This document shows, one piece after another, positions 1 to 9,377 of a stretch of 64,000 bases of DNA. Both the position numbers and the translations under genes were made by a program. The notes under the pieces were generated by a model that was not told the DNA's origin, searched no databases, and was given only the letters and a program-made list of their open reading frames with translations. Origin of the DNA: Bacillus sp. REN16 (GTDB lineage: Bacteria; Bacillota; Bacilli; Bacillales; Bacillaceae_L); NCBI RefSeq assembly GCF_020731355.1, contig NZ_JAJFZK010000002.1:335807-399806 (forward strand), read 5' to 3'. The stretch's first letter is position 1. The number at the start of each line of letters is the position of its first letter.

Positions 1-273
1 GTTCCAAATTACGATTCCGATGTTAATGATGGCTAACAGTATGAAAACCAGTATTATGAGTGCTGCAAATACCTCCACTGACCACATAAAGAAAAACGGA
101 ATAACGATAAAAACAATGGTTGCTACTGGAATAATATGTGAAATCAACGCATGGAGGGCATGCTTTTTAACTGCTGGATTTTCTACAAGAATATAAACAA
201 CGATTGGTAAAATAAACCCTGCAAAGAAAATACTGAAGTAACACAACGCTGCAATTAATTTATCTGTATTCAC
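1..273 (-). CDS. DUF4870-type membrane protein, 3' end cut by window edge
   Basis: The reading frame is open from a GTG at 273 to the window edge (91 codons seen), so the C-terminus is missing. GGGGAG lies just upstream of the GTG. The protein begins MNTDKLIAALCYFSIFFAGF, followed by VVYILVENPAVKKHALHAL and two strongly hydrophobic stretches. A hydrophobic helix, then a short KKHA-type cytosolic turn, then further helices is the layout of the DUF4870/Tic20-like family. Function is unknown, and the family assignment comes from motif memory only. Confidence 0.6.
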   Translation of the reverse strand, partial: MNTDKLIAALCYFSIFFAGFILPIVVYILVENPAVKKHALHALISHIIPVATIVFIVIPFFFMWSVEVFAALIILVFILLAIINIGIVIWN

Positions 274-480
274 TCTACATCTCCCCTTTACACCTCTATA
301 TACGAAACTTCAACAATAATGGTTTCAACATTTTATAAAAATACGCCTCGAGACTTAGATAGCTATGGAACCAGAGGAATATTCCGGTGGTAAAAAAGAA
401 CACATTTTCCATAAATAATAATAACTTCTTAATATCTTTTTAAATTTTGTCTATGGCAATTTTCTCTTTTCTACTAAAAA

Positions 481-511
481 AATGTGCTATAAATTTATCA
501 AAGAGCACATT
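481..511. promoter_or_regulatory. Inverted repeat in front of the antitoxin-like gene
   Basis: AATGTGCT (481-488) and AGCACATT (504-511) are perfect 8-bp inverted arms separated by 15 bp. The right arm touches the -35 box of the promoter for the gene at 569. It could be an autoregulatory operator, as is usual for antitoxins, or a weak terminator, since A and T runs flank it. The sequence does not decide between these. Confidence 0.4.
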
Positions 512-538
512 TGTTTCCAAAGATGAAGGTGATATAAT
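511..538 (+). promoter_or_regulatory. Sigma-A promoter of antitoxin-like gene
   Basis: TTGTTT (511-516) and TATAAT (533-538) are separated by 16 bp. They lie 30 bp before the TTG start at 569. Confidence 0.55.
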
Positions 539-568
539 TATTTTAACTTTATAAAGGGGTGAAAGAAT

Positions 569-766
569 TTGAATACAGCTAAGGATCGTCTACTGAAAAT
601 CATTGACGAAATTCCAGATAATGAAGTAGTGAAAATATTAGATTACGCAGAATTATTGAAAGCCAAAAAGGAAAATTGCTTAGTCGAGGATTTAACAAGA
701 GCAAGTGAAAGCAGTCTAGATTTTTGGGAAAATGATATAGATGATGAAGTTTGGAACAATTCATAA
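569..766 (+). CDS. Small acidic antitoxin-like protein (orphan)
   Basis: 65 residues with a TTG start, preceded by AAAGGGGTGA at a good distance. The N-terminal half (KDRLLKIIDEIPDNEVVKILDYAELL) is a helical dimerisation-like segment. The C-terminus is an acidic tail with SSLDFWENDIDDEVWNN. This layout, with a W-x(4-5)-DDEVWN tail, is common in Bacillus antitoxin components of type II toxin-antitoxin loci. No intact toxin follows; only a 19-codon ORF starts 5 bp after the stop. It is either an orphan antitoxin or the survivor of a broken pair. Family identity is inferred from sequence style, not proven. Confidence 0.6.
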   Translation: MNTAKDRLLKIIDEIPDNEVVKILDYAELLKAKKENCLVEDLTRASESSLDFWENDIDDEVWNNS

Positions 767-771
767 ACAAG

Positions 772-831
772 GTGAGACCCGAAATTATGAATGATATTCG
801 CTTTAAAATTAACGATTTAATAAACGGCTAA
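772..831 (+). pseudogene. 19-codon ORF after the antitoxin, possible toxin stub
   Basis: A GTG right after a weak AAGGTGAG opens a frame of 19 codons (RPEIMNDIRFKINDLING) that ends at TAA 829-831. It sits where the toxin gene of a TA operon would begin. It is too short to fold as a known toxin. It could be a truncated remnant or chance. Confidence 0.25.
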
Positions 832-966
832 TTTGTTAATACCTCTTATAATTATATCTTCCATAGATACTCATTTCAAAAAGAGCATCCCATTCACTTT
901 ACGTTTATTTCTAACCTATTATTTCAATTATTAATAGACATGATTTACATAATAGAGGAAGCAAAT

Positions 967-1000
967 AAATCCCGATCTGATTAATTGCAAATCGGGATTT
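967..1000 (-). terminator. Terminator of the uvrBA operon
   Basis: AAATCCCGAT (967-976) pairs perfectly with ATCGGGATTT (991-1000), just after the uvrA stop on the minus strand. It is followed by a T-rich stretch in that direction. Confidence 0.8.
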
Positions 1001-1005
1001 AGAGT

Positions 1006-3879
1006 TTATTTTGTAACTGCTTCTTTTTCTTTAATTAACTCCTTCATCCTTTGGCTGTCGCGTTCAAGGATTGGTTTTAGGTAGTGTCCGGTGTGAGAGG
1101 CTTTGATTTTTGCGATTTCTTCTGGTGTGCCTGTCCCTATGATCGCTCCACCTTTGTCTCCACCTTCTGGTCCAAGGTCAACGATATAGTCTGCTGTTTT
1201 AATCACATCGATATTATGCTCGATAACAAGGACTGTATCGCCATTTTCCACTAGTCGCTGCAATACCTTTAGAAGTCTTGAAATGTCATCCACATGTAGT
1301 CCAGTCGTGGGCTCATCTAAAATATAGAATGTCTTTCCAGTGGATCGTCGATGTAATTCGGAAGCAAGCTTCACACGCTGGGCTTCCCCTCCCGATAAGG
1401 TTGTAGCTGGTTGACCTAATTTGATATAACCTAGTCCCACATCATTAAGTGTTTCAATCTTACGCTTGATACGCGGGATGTTTTCGAAATAGGAAACCGC
1501 CTCTTCAACCGTCATATCCAATATATCTGAGATGTTTTTATCTTTATATTTGACTTCCAAAGTTTCACGGTTATAGCGTTTTCCATGGCAAACCTCACAC
1601 GGAACATAGACATCAGGCAGGAAGTGCATTTCTATTTTAATAATTCCGTCTCCACGACAAGCTTCGCAGCGTCCACCTTTTACATTGAAACTAAAGCGCC
1701 CTTTTTTGTAGCCTCTTACCTTTGCTTCATTTGTATTTGCAAACAGGTCACGAATATCGTCAAACACCCCTGTGTATGTAGCAGGATTCGAGCGTGGTGT
1801 ACGTCCAATCGGGGACTGATCGATATCGATAACCTTTTCTAAGTGCTCAAGTCCTTTAATTGTTTTGTGTTCACCTGGCTTGCTTTTTGCACGGTTTAGC
1901 TTTTGGGCAAGAGATTTATGAAGAATCTCGTTCACTAATGTACTTTTACCTGAACCTGATACCCCAGTTACCGCAACGAACATACCAAGAGGAAACTTCA
2001 CTGTTACATTCTTTAAGTTGTTCTCCTTCGCTCCAACAACCTCAATATAACGGCCATCTGGTTTTCTTCTTTCGACCGGAAGCGGAATGAATTTTTTACC
2101 TGCAAGATATTGACCAGTTAAGGAACTTGGATCGTTCATCACTTCTTTTGGAGTTCCTGCTGAAATAATTTCTCCTCCATGAGTACCGGCACCTGGGCCG
2201 ATGTCGATTAAATAATCTGCTGCAAGCATTGTATCCTCATCATGCTCCACCACAATTAATGTGTTTCCAATATCCCTCATAGTTTTTAATGTATCAATGA
2301 GTCGGTCATTGTCCCGTTGGTGCAGACCAATCGATGGCTCATCTAAAATATAAAGAACTCCGGTTAACCGTGAACCTATTTGGGTTGCAAGACGAATCCG
2401 CTGTGCCTCACCGCCAGATAAGGTCCCTGCCGCACGACTTAGTGTCAAATAATCAAGTCCCACATTGTCTAAGAACCCAAGTCGTTCTTTAATTTCTCTA
2501 AAAATCAGGTTTGCAATCTGCATATCTTTTTCTGAAAGCTCAATGTTTGAGAAAAACTCTAAAGACTCATTAATTGAAAAGTCAGTAATATGCGAAATAT
2601 GTTTTCCAGATATAAGAACGGCAAGGCTCTCCCTTTTCAAACGATAACCTTTACAGGAAGGGCAAGGCTTTTCACCCATGTATTTTTCCATTTGCTCCCG
2701 AATATAGTCAGAGCTTGTTTCTTTGTATCGTCGTTCTACATTTCGAATAACGCCTTCAAACTGAATATAATTTTCGCGAACCTGACCCCAATCATTTTCA
2801 TAATGGAAAAAGATTTCTTCTCCATCACTTCCATATAAAACCTTATCCATTAAAGGCTTGGGTATGTCCTTTACTGGGATATCCATATCGATACCGTAAT
2901 GGCTGCAAATTGCTTCAAGCAATTGCGGATAGTATTGGGAACTTGTCGGCTCCCACGGAGCAATCGCATGCTTTCGAAGGGATAAATCCCAGTTTGGAAT
3001 CACGAGATCAGGATCGACCTCAAGCTTATTTCCTAAACCATCACATTCAGGACAAGCGCCGAACGGACTGTTGAAGGAGAACATTCTTGGCTCAAGTTCA
3101 CCTATTGAAAAGCCACAAATTGGACAGGAATGGAGTTCACTAAATAAGAGCTCCTCTTCTCCCATTACATCAATAATGACCCTTCCTTCTCCAAGACGAA
3201 GTGCTGCTTCAAGTGAATCAGCAAGTCTTGAAGCCACTCCCTCTTTTATGACAATACGGTCAACAACTACCTCAATTGAATGCTTTTTATTTTTTTCAAG
3301 CTCAATATCATCAGAAATCTCCAGCATTTCTCCATCTACGCGAATCCTTACGTATCCCTGTTTTTTAATATCCTCTAAAACCTTGACATGAGCCCCTTTG
3401 CGACCAGATACAACAGGGGCGAGTACTTGGAGCTTCGTGCGTTCTGGATATTCTAATATTCGGTCAACCATTTGCTCAATGGTTTGCGAAGTAATTTCGA
3501 TGCCATGATTTGGACAAATCGGTTTCCCGACGCGCGCATATAATAAACGCAAATAATCATAAATCTCCGTAACTGTTCCTACGGTTGATCTCGGGTTACG
3601 GCTAGTTGTTTTTTGGTCAATTGAAATCGCAGGTGAAAGTCCTTCGATAGAATCGACGTCCGGTTTATCCATTTGTCCTAAAAATTGACGTGCGTATGCT
3701 GAGAGGGACTCAACATAGCGTCTTTGTCCCTCGGCATAAATAGTGTCAAACGCAAGGGAAGATTTTCCCGATCCAGAAAGGCCTGTAACTACAACCAATT
3801 TATCTCTTGGAATCGTAATATCTATATTTTTTAAATTATTCGCCCGTGCGCCCTTCACAATGATTTTATCTAATACCAT
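1006..3879 (-). CDS. uvrA: Excinuclease ABC subunit A
   Basis: 957 residues, the normal UvrA length. UvrA is the damage-sensing ABC ATPase of nucleotide excision repair; as a dimer it loads UvrB on lesions. Visible motifs are an N-terminal Walker [10 protein letters not shown] (about residue 33), a [11 protein letters not shown]...CPEC zinc module (about 253-281), two LSGGEAQR signatures, a second Walker [11 protein letters not shown] (about 641) and a C-terminal zinc finger CEACRGDG...CEVC. It starts 7 bp after the uvrB stop, so it is co-transcribed with uvrB under the LexA box at 5982. A perfect hairpin terminator follows. Confidence 0.98.
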   Translation of the reverse strand: MVLDKIIVKGARANNLKNIDITIPRDKLVVVTGLSGSGKSSLAFDTIYAEGQRRYVESLSAYARQFLGQMDKPDVDSIEGLSPAISIDQKTTSRNPRSTVGTVTEIYDYLRLLYARVGKPICPNHGIEITSQTIEQMVDRILEYPERTKLQVLAPVVSGRKGAHVKVLEDIKKQGYVRIRVDGEMLEISDDIELEKNKKHSIEVVVDRIVIKEGVASRLADSLEAALRLGEGRVIIDVMGEEELLFSELHSCPICGFSIGELEPRMFSFNSPFGACPECDGLGNKLEVDPDLVIPNWDLSLRKHAIAPWEPTSSQYYPQLLEAICSHYGIDMDIPVKDIPKPLMDKVLYGSDGEEIFFHYENDWGQVRENYIQFEGVIRNVERRYKETSSDYIREQMEKYMGEKPCPSCKGYRLKRESLAVLISGKHISHITDFSINESLEFFSNIELSEKDMQIANLIFREIKERLGFLDNVGLDYLTLSRAAGTLSGGEAQRIRLATQIGSRLTGVLYILDEPSIGLHQRDNDRLIDTLKTMRDIGNTLIVVEHDEDTMLAADYLIDIGPGAGTHGGEIISAGTPKEVMNDPSSLTGQYLAGKKFIPLPVERRKPDGRYIEVVGAKENNLKNVTVKFPLGMFVAVTGVSGSGKSTLVNEILHKSLAQKLNRAKSKPGEHKTIKGLEHLEKVIDIDQSPIGRTPRSNPATYTGVFDDIRDLFANTNEAKVRGYKKGRFSFNVKGGRCEACRGDGIIKIEMHFLPDVYVPCEVCHGKRYNRETLEVKYKDKNISDILDMTVEEAVSYFENIPRIKRKIETLNDVGLGYIKLGQPATTLSGGEAQRVKLASELHRRSTGKTFYILDEPTTGLHVDDISRLLKVLQRLVENGDTVLVIEHNIDVIKTADYIVDLGPEGGDKGGAIIGTGTPEEIAKIKASHTGHYLKPILERDSQRMKELIKEKEAVTK

Positions 3880-3886
3880 ATTACTG

Positions 3887-5866
3887 TCATCCTTCCGCTT
3901 TTAACTCCAATACTAAATCACGTAATTCAGCTGCCCGTTCGAAATTAAGTGCCTTTGCTGCTTCCTTCATTTCTTTTTCCATGTCTGCAATTACTTTATC
4001 GCGTTCTTTCTTCGTTAATCCAGTTAACTTAGGTGCTGCTTCATAGTTTTCCGTTTCCTCAGCTGCAACCGTAGCTCGAATGACATCACGAATTTCTTTT
4101 TGAATTGTTTGAGGTGTTATACCATGCTTTTTGTTATATGCCTCTTGAATCTCACGGCGCCGCTTTGTTTCATTAATCGCGACTTCCATTGAATTCGTAA
4201 TCTTATCGGCATACATGATAACTCTCCCGTTTGCATTTCTTGCTGCCCGACCCGCCGTCTGGATAAGTGATCGCTCCGAGCGGAGGAACCCTTCCTTATC
4301 GGCATCAAGAATCGCAACAAGTGAAACCTCTGGGATATCCAATCCTTCACGGAGTAAATTAATTCCAACAAGGACATCATATTTACCCATTCGAAGATCG
4401 CGAATGATTTCAATCCGTTCGAGGGTTTTAATATCAGAGTGTAAATAATTTACCTTAATCCCTATATCCTTCAGATAATCCGTTAAATCTTCAGACATTT
4501 TTTTCGTTAATGTTGTCACTAGAACGCGTTCATTTTTGTTCACACGGTCTTGAATTTCTCCTAATAAATCATCTATTTGACCTTGGATTGGCCGAACATC
4601 AATAATTGGATCAAGCAGTCCTGTTGGCCGAATGATCTGTTCTACCATTTCATCCGTGTGTTCAATTTCAAATGGTCCAGGGGTTGCTGAAACATTAATA
4701 ATTTGATTAATATGTTTTTCGAATTCTTCAAAACGTAATGGACGATTATCCAATGCGGAAGGAAGACGGAAACCGTGATCGACCAATACTTGTTTCCTTG
4801 CTTGGTCACCATTAAACATCCCTCTAATTTGCGGCAATGTTACATGTGACTCATCTACAACAATTAATAAATCCTCAGGAAAATAATCCAGTAATGTATA
4901 GGGTGTCGAACCCGGTGGTCGTAAGGTCAGATGACGTGAATAGTTTTCGATTCCCGAACAAAAGCCCATTTCCCGCATCATTTCAAGGTCATAATTTGTT
5001 CGTTGCTCAAGTCGTTGTGCCTGAAGCAGCTGACCATCCTCACGGAATTTTGCTAACCGTTCTTCAAGCTCCGCCTCAATATTTTTAATGGCAATTTGCA
5101 TTTTTTCATCACGGGTTACGAAGTGGGATGCCGGAAAAATGGCGACATGTTCCCGTTCACCTAGAATTTCACCCGTTAAAGCATCGACTTCACGAATCCG
5201 ATCAATTTCATCTCCAAAAAACTCAACGCGAATACAGTGTTCATCACGTGAGGCCGGGAATATTTCAACAACGTCCCCTCTTACACGGAAGGTTCCGCGA
5301 CGGAAGTCTATGTCATTTCGCTCATATTGAACATCCACTAATTTATGTAACAGTTCATTACGCTCAATTTCCATTCCAGTACGGAGGGAAACAACGAGTT
5401 CCCGATATTCCTCTGGAGAACCCAAGCCATAGATACATGACACACTTGCAATGATGATGACATCGCGACGTTCAAATAGCGATGATGTTGCAGAATGGCG
5501 CAATTTATCAATTTCATCATTCACACTTGAATCTTTTTCGATATATGTATCAGAAGATGGAACATATGCCTCTGGCTGGAAGTAATCATAATAGCTGACA
5601 AAATACTCAACAGCGTTATTCGGAAAAAATTCTTTAAACTCACTGTAAAGCTGTCCTGCCAAAGTTTTGTTATGCGCAATAATCAAGGTTGGCCGATTAA
5701 GTTCTTTAATCACATTTGAGATCGTAAATGTTTTCCCTGTTCCAGTTGCACCAAGCAGGGTCTGATATTTTTTTCCCGCTTTGATACCAGCAATAAGTTC
5801 TTTAATTGCATTCGGTTGGTCACCCTGTGGGGAATACTTCGAAACTAATTCAAATTGATCTTTCAT
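3887..5866 (-). CDS. uvrB: Excinuclease ABC subunit B
   Basis: 659 residues. UvrB is the helicase-like damage verifier that hands the lesion to UvrC. Walker [11 protein letters not shown] is near residue 39 and the DNA-clamping beta-hairpin [12 protein letters not shown] near 92. DESH forms the Walker B motif, and HSDIKTLER and QTAGRAARN are the helicase motifs. The C-terminal UVR domain ([18 protein letters not shown]) binds UvrC. It is the first gene of the uvrBA operon, with an extended -10 promoter and a LexA operator upstream, so it should be induced by DNA damage. Confidence 0.98.
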   Translation of the reverse strand: MKDQFELVSKYSPQGDQPNAIKELIAGIKAGKKYQTLLGATGTGKTFTISNVIKELNRPTLIIAHNKTLAGQLYSEFKEFFPNNAVEYFVSYYDYFQPEAYVPSSDTYIEKDSSVNDEIDKLRHSATSSLFERRDVIIIASVSCIYGLGSPEEYRELVVSLRTGMEIERNELLHKLVDVQYERNDIDFRRGTFRVRGDVVEIFPASRDEHCIRVEFFGDEIDRIREVDALTGEILGEREHVAIFPASHFVTRDEKMQIAIKNIEAELEERLAKFREDGQLLQAQRLEQRTNYDLEMMREMGFCSGIENYSRHLTLRPPGSTPYTLLDYFPEDLLIVVDESHVTLPQIRGMFNGDQARKQVLVDHGFRLPSALDNRPLRFEEFEKHINQIINVSATPGPFEIEHTDEMVEQIIRPTGLLDPIIDVRPIQGQIDDLLGEIQDRVNKNERVLVTTLTKKMSEDLTDYLKDIGIKVNYLHSDIKTLERIEIIRDLRMGKYDVLVGINLLREGLDIPEVSLVAILDADKEGFLRSERSLIQTAGRAARNANGRVIMYADKITNSMEVAINETKRRREIQEAYNKKHGITPQTIQKEIRDVIRATVAAEETENYEAAPKLTGLTKKERDKVIADMEKEMKEAAKALNFERAAELRDLVLELKAEG

Positions 5867-5945
5867 TTACTTTCCTCCCATCCATTTTCTAACGTATATC
5901 TGAAGTGTTTATGTAATTTTTCACTGACTATTTCTCGATAAAAAC

Positions 5946-5972
5946 ATTGTACCACAAACTGACATAAAACAA
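5946..5972 (-). promoter_or_regulatory. uvrBA promoter
   Basis: On the minus strand the sequence reads TTGTTT, 15 bp, then TGG-TACAAT, an extended -10 that compensates for the short spacer. The LexA site lies immediately upstream. Confidence 0.6.
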
Positions 5973-5981
5973 ACAAAAATA

Positions 5982-5995
5982 CGAACTGATATTCG
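5982..5995. promoter_or_regulatory. LexA (DinR) operator of uvrBA
   Basis: CGAACTGATATTCG differs by one base from the Bacillus SOS box CGAAC-N4-GTTCG. It lies next to the -35 region of the uvrB promoter, where LexA binding would block RNA polymerase. Confidence 0.85.
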
Positions 5996-6060
5996 ACTTT
6001 TTTTACAATTTTCATTCTCCCCACATTTTTCAAAGTTGGGGACTTTTCATGAATAAAGTT

Positions 6061-6090
6061 AAAACCTGTAACTCGAAAGCTACAGGTTTT
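6061..6090 (-). terminator. Terminator of csbA
   Basis: AAAACCTGTA (6061-6070) and TACAGGTTTT (6081-6090) form a perfect 10-bp stem that overlaps the csbA stop codon. T residues follow on the minus strand. It separates csbA transcription from the LexA-controlled uvrBA promoter. Confidence 0.8.
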
Positions 6091-6317
6091 TATCTTCTAT
6101 CTTTTTTCCCCATATTTCTTGCATACAGGAAACCTACTCCAAGTGAGATGATATCTATAATAATGATAAAAATGGATTCTGCGTACCCTTTATAAATAGA
6201 CGCAGCAATCAGCGCAACCGCTAGGAATACTCCCACATAATGATTATAGGTCACCCTTGTGAAGAAAACGACGAGTACACCCGGAAGGATGAGCGCCAGC
6301 AATAGTTTCAATAGCAT
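6090..6317 (-). CDS. csbA: General stress protein CsbA (small membrane protein)
   Basis: 75 residues with three hydrophobic helices (LLLALILPGVLVVFF, VGVFLAVALIAASIY, FIIIIDIISLGVGFLYA) and a charged tail KKDRR. Sequence and position directly upstream of uvrB match B. subtilis CsbA, a sigma-B-dependent protein of unknown biochemical role. A sigma-B-like GTTTAC...GGGTGG (6412-6390) exists upstream, but its 11-bp spacer is short, so it is only a weak candidate. The ribosome binding site is GAAAGGAT. Confidence 0.85.
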   Translation of the reverse strand: MLLKLLLALILPGVLVVFFTRVTYNHYVGVFLAVALIAASIYKGYAESIFIIIIDIISLGVGFLYARNMGKKDRR

Positions 6318-6366
6318 TAAATTTGTATCCTTTCAATTATTTCATAGGTTTACTATAACAAAACTA

Positions 6367-6498
6367 TTAAAGTAAAACACGTAATAAAGCCACCCTATTT
6401 AACACCGTAAACGAATTAACAGAAACAGGCCAGAATCCAATCGCCAAGAGGATGGAAACGATGCTTATAACAAGCAACAGAATTGTAATAACCTTCAG
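6367..6498 (-). other. Possible 43-residue hydrophobic peptide without a clear start
   Basis: The frame encodes KVITILLLVISIVSILLAIG, then FWPVSVNSFTVLNRV and a stop at 6367, which looks like one transmembrane helix. AGGATGG precedes a CTG at 6498, and no ATG, GTG or TTG is suitably placed. The prfC terminator lies just upstream. It may be a real micropeptide using a rare start, a remnant, or coincidence. Confidence 0.25.
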
Positions 6499-6545
6499 AT
6501 TCGGTCCATCCTGATTGAAACTTTTTCGCTTTCTATATAAAAAAT

Positions 6546-6573
6546 AAACGCCCAGAGAAGATTCTGAGCGTTT
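6546..6573 (-). terminator. Terminator of prfC
   Basis: The minus-strand RNA pairs AAACGCTCAGA with TCTGGGCGTTT (one G-U pair) around a 6-nt loop. An ATTTTTT run follows. Confidence 0.8.
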
Positions 6574-6586
6574 ACACGTCGTATTT

Positions 6587-8170
6587 TTATACACCTTTAT
6601 AGTCGTTGCTTTCGTATAAATCAACGAGCTCAATATCCTTGTTTTTGTCCCGGAAATAGCGATACGTAAAGTCATTTTCAAATAATACAACGTAACGCTC
6701 ATTACGGTCGCGAACAAGTAAGCTTCTTGAATCAAATAAACGAGTATCCACATTTTTATTTGCAATCCATCTTGGAATTCGAGTTCCAAGTGTAGTAAAT
6801 TCAACGGATACATTGTACTCGGCCTCTAATCGATATTCAAACACATCATATTGAAGCTGGCCAACCGCACCAAGAATGAACTCATCATTTGATTCTTGTC
6901 TGAATAATTGAATCGCACCCTCTTGAACAAGCTGCTCAATTCCTTTTCTAAATTGCTTTGCCTTCATAACATTCTTTACTCGAACCTTACGATACATTTC
7001 AGGCGGGAACACTGGAAGTTCCTGATAGTGCATATCTTCTTTACCAGCAATTAATGTATCACCGATTTGGTACACGTTTGGATCATATATTCCAATGATA
7101 TCACCCGGAAATGCTTCATCAACTGTTTCACGGCTTGCTGCCATGAATTGCTGAGTCTGATTCAGTTTGATTGATTTACCGGTACGGGTGATGTTAACAC
7201 TCATTCCGCGCTCAAACTTTCCGGAACAGACACGCAGGAACGCAATCCGGTCACGATGCTTCGTATTCATATTTGCTTGGATTTTAAAAATATACCCCGA
7301 GAATGTTTCGTCCTCTGGCGGAACAAGTCCAAGATTCGTTTTGCGTGGTTTTGGTGCTGAGGCAAATTGCAAAAATGTATTAAAGAATGTTTCCACACCA
7401 AAGTTTGCAAGCGCACTACCAAAGAAAACAGGTGTTAGCTCACCGCCTGCAACACGCTCGACATCAAAATCGTTACCTGCTTCATTTAATAAAAGCAGCT
7501 CATCTTGTGTACTTTCATAAACAGGGCTATCTGTAATCGCTGGATACTTGCCTTCTTCTAGGTCCTGTAATGAAATGATTTTTTCATCTTCATTCCCAGT
7601 AAAATGAACAAAACGATTGTTATAACGATCGACAATTCCCAAAAATCGTTTTCCCATACCGACTGGCCAGTTCATTGGAAATGATTCAATTCCCAGAACC
7701 TCTTCAATCTCCGCTAACAGATCAAGTGGATCCTTACCTTCACGGTCAAGCTTATTAATGAATGTAAAAATTGGAATTCCTCTCATGCGACAAACTTTGA
7801 ATAGCTTAATGGTTTGTGGCTCAACCCCTTTTGTAGAGTCGATGATCATCACAACACTGTCCACAGCGGTTAACGTACGATAGGTGTCCTCACTGAAATC
7901 CTCGTGTCCCGGTGTATCCAAAATATTGACATAGAAGTTACCATACGGAAAACTCATAACACTTGATGTTACTGAGATTCCACGTTGCTTTTCGATTTCC
8001 ATCCAGTCCGATGCAGCGAATTTTCCTGATTTTTTTCCTTTTACCGTACCCGTTTCTCGAATGACATTTCCAAAAAACAATAGTTTTTCTGTCATCGTCG
8101 TTTTCCCTGCGTCCGGGTGTGAGATGATGGCAAAGGTTCTTCTTTTTTGAACTTCATCTATATAACTCAT
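6587..8170 (-). CDS. prfC: Peptide chain release factor 3 (RF3)
   Basis: 527 residues. RF3 is a translational GTPase that recycles RF1/RF2 after termination. G motifs are [12 protein letters not shown] (G1, about residue 18), DTPGHEDF (G3) and NKLD (G4); the later domains match RF3 rather than EF-G (GTRIPRWIA near the C-terminus). It is a single gene with its own sigma-A promoter (8238-8210) and terminator. The gene is patchily distributed in Bacillaceae. I recall it being absent from B. subtilis 168, so its presence is a useful taxonomic clue. Confidence 0.93.
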   Translation of the reverse strand: MSYIDEVQKRRTFAIISHPDAGKTTMTEKLLFFGNVIRETGTVKGKKSGKFAASDWMEIEKQRGISVTSSVMSFPYGNFYVNILDTPGHEDFSEDTYRTLTAVDSVVMIIDSTKGVEPQTIKLFKVCRMRGIPIFTFINKLDREGKDPLDLLAEIEEVLGIESFPMNWPVGMGKRFLGIVDRYNNRFVHFTGNEDEKIISLQDLEEGKYPAITDSPVYESTQDELLLLNEAGNDFDVERVAGGELTPVFFGSALANFGVETFFNTFLQFASAPKPRKTNLGLVPPEDETFSGYIFKIQANMNTKHRDRIAFLRVCSGKFERGMSVNITRTGKSIKLNQTQQFMAASRETVDEAFPGDIIGIYDPNVYQIGDTLIAGKEDMHYQELPVFPPEMYRKVRVKNVMKAKQFRKGIEQLVQEGAIQLFRQESNDEFILGAVGQLQYDVFEYRLEAEYNVSVEFTTLGTRIPRWIANKNVDTRLFDSRSLLVRDRNERYVVLFENDFTYRYFRDKNKDIELVDLYESNDYKGV

Positions 8171-8209
8171 GCAAATTTCCCTTCCGTTATCACGAATTGT
8201 ATCTAAAAA

Positions 8210-8238
8210 AATATATCACAATTAAATAAGAACTACAA
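8210..8238 (-). promoter_or_regulatory. Sigma-A promoter of prfC
   Basis: On the minus strand TTGTAG, a 17-bp spacer and TATATT are preceded by an extended TG element. The site is about 40 bp before the prfC start. Confidence 0.65.
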
Positions 8239-8290
8239 CGAGAATTGATTCCAATTTTACCCGAAGAAAAGTAAAAAAAGGTGGCCAATC

Positions 8291-8333
8291 TGTGATACAA
8301 ATCACAGTCTACTATACAGGTTCCCACTATACT
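8291..8333 (+). promoter_or_regulatory. FNR/CRP-type activator site with class II promoter
   Basis: TGTGATACAAATCACA (8291-8306) is a perfect TGTGA-N6-TCACA palindrome, the consensus for Bacillus Fnr (and for E. coli CRP). TATACT (8328-8333) is a good -10. A start site near 8340 puts the palindrome centre at about -41.5, the geometry of Fnr-activated promoters. No good -35 box is present, as expected for an activator-dependent promoter. Regulation is inferred from this spacing. Confidence 0.75.
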
Positions 8334-8372
8334 AAAGGTAGAAACAGAAAAACAATTATGAGGTGAGTGTTA

Positions 8373-8483
8373 ATGTTTGCAGCTTATTTTATACTTATAA
8401 GTGTTATTCTTATTTGCGTGGGTTTTACGGTACAAATTATGAACGGTATTAAAGAAATAGATAGAAAATCACTAGATCAATAA
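8373..8483 (+). CDS. 36-residue single-helix membrane peptide, predicted FNR-activated
   Basis: ATG at 8373 follows GAGGTGAG at a good distance. The product has one transmembrane helix (AAYFILISVILICVGFTVQI) and a short charged tail ending KEIDRKSLDQ. Its dedicated FNR-type promoter upstream and a 19-bp terminator stem after the stop make it a complete monocistronic unit. I do not recognise the peptide. Size and predicted oxygen control recall the small accessory subunits of respiratory enzymes, but that is only analogy. Confidence 0.7.
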   Translation: MFAAYFILISVILICVGFTVQIMNGIKEIDRKSLDQ

Positions 8484-8494
8484 TTTAAAAAATG

Positions 8495-8538
8495 AAAACG
8501 GGAGAGTCTAGTTTTTCAACTAGACTCTCCCGTTTTTT
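8495..8538. terminator. Strong bidirectional terminator
   Basis: AAAACGGGAGAGTCTAGTT (8495-8513) pairs perfectly with its complement at 8518-8536. TTTTTT follows on the plus strand and TTTTCATTTTTT on the minus strand. It ends the micropeptide transcript on one strand and lies about 30 nt after the c-di-GMP aptamer on the other, so it is a candidate expression platform. Confidence 0.9.
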
Positions 8539-8566
8539 CGTCATCAAATAAAGGTACCCTTCCATT

Positions 8567-8652
8567 CTATAGCAACCCGGCCGCCGTAGAGATTCTTCCT
8601 TAGGCCCGTGGCTTTGCGTCATTGCCTTTCAACAATTTTGCCTTTTGTATAG
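8567..8652 (-). ncRNA. Class I cyclic-di-GMP riboswitch (GEMM-I)
   Basis: The minus strand holds the GEMM signature: GGCAAA, then ATTGTT-GAAA-GGCAAT (P1b with the GAAA tetraloop), then GACGCAAAGCCACGGG and CCTAAGG, then GGCCGGGTTGC. Flanking CTATA (5') and TATAG (3') close the outer stem. The tetraloop, its receptor region and the ligand-binding core are all present. It begins 23 nt after the stop codon of the HTH gene at 8675 and is followed by the terminator at 8536-8495. No minus-strand gene follows directly; the next is prfC, 320 nt beyond. Its regulated target is therefore unclear. Confidence 0.88.
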
Positions 8653-8674
8653 TTTGGTCGTCTATCTTTGTTGT

Positions 8675-9244
8675 CTATCTAATGGCTTGACTCATTCGCT
8701 GATATTTACGCTGAATACTGATTGGGCTACGGTTAAGTCTTTTTCCAATGTCTGAAAATGGTGTTCCCGTTGCTACAAGCTCAATCATGGAATGTATTTC
8801 AACGGTTGTCCATGCTCTGTAATTGACCCTCTTTTGCTTTGAACGCTCCCCTTCAACCCAGCAAGGTTCAGGAACAATCGCATTTTTTTCTATTTTAGAG
8901 AAGTCAATTCGGTCTTTATTGTTCTTAGCCCAATCCCAAAAATCTTCAGGTTTAATAAAGTAAAACTTGCGTGTATTTCGTGTTGCCTTTTTTGTGTACT
9001 TTAGTCCATGGTTATCAATCCATAGCTTTACAGACTTTGGATCAATTTTTAATAGAGTTGCCAATTCATGCATCGTTAACTGGCCGGTGAAGGATTTCGT
9101 ATTCGATAGCCCAAGTCTCTTAATCTTTAACTCAACCGCCGTTTCCGTTCTATGAAGGTGATTAGCAATCGTTGAGATCTTCATACGACCTACATTGTCT
9201 TTTAAAAACTCTATTTCCTCATATGTCCATGTTCTTTTTTTCAA
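8675..9244 (-). CDS. HTH DNA-binding protein with two SANT/homeodomain-like modules
   Basis: 189 residues. The N-terminus RTWTYEEIEFLKDNVGRMKI and the C-terminal part RAWTTVEIHSMIELVATGTP both look like Myb/SANT-type helix-turn-helix units (W-T-x-x-E-I, with spaced helices ending KIKRLGL and QRKYQRM). A middle helix-turn-helix (TMHELATLLKIDPKSVKLWI) resembles excisionase-type DNA binding. It is probably a transcription regulator; the target is unknown. Its Shine-Dalgarno AAAAGGGGA is partly buried in a hairpin (9256-9289), and a c-di-GMP aptamer follows the stop, so both ends of the transcript carry RNA structure. Confidence 0.7.
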   Translation of the reverse strand: MKKRTWTYEEIEFLKDNVGRMKISTIANHLHRTETAVELKIKRLGLSNTKSFTGQLTMHELATLLKIDPKSVKLWIDNHGLKYTKKATRNTRKFYFIKPEDFWDWAKNNKDRIDFSKIEKNAIVPEPCWVEGERSKQKRVNYRAWTTVEIHSMIELVATGTPFSDIGKRLNRSPISIQRKYQRMSQAIR

Positions 9245-9255
9245 ATCAAAAATCC

Positions 9256-9289
9256 CCTTTTCATTCTTAATAGCACTAAGAATGAAAGG
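9256..9289 (-). promoter_or_regulatory. Leader hairpin overlapping the SD of the HTH gene
   Basis: CCTTTTCATTCTTA (9256-9269) pairs with TAAGAATGAAAGG (9277-9289), 13 bp with one bulged base. On the minus-strand RNA the base of this stem includes part of AAAAGGGGA, the ribosome binding site of the gene starting at 9244. It could limit translation. Confidence 0.5.
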
Positions 9290-9377
9290 CCTTTTGATGA
9301 CATACCACTATCATATCATACTATCGAACTAAAAAAACATGGGTTATTTTATTTTTTCTATGATTGTCAAGTGCTTT

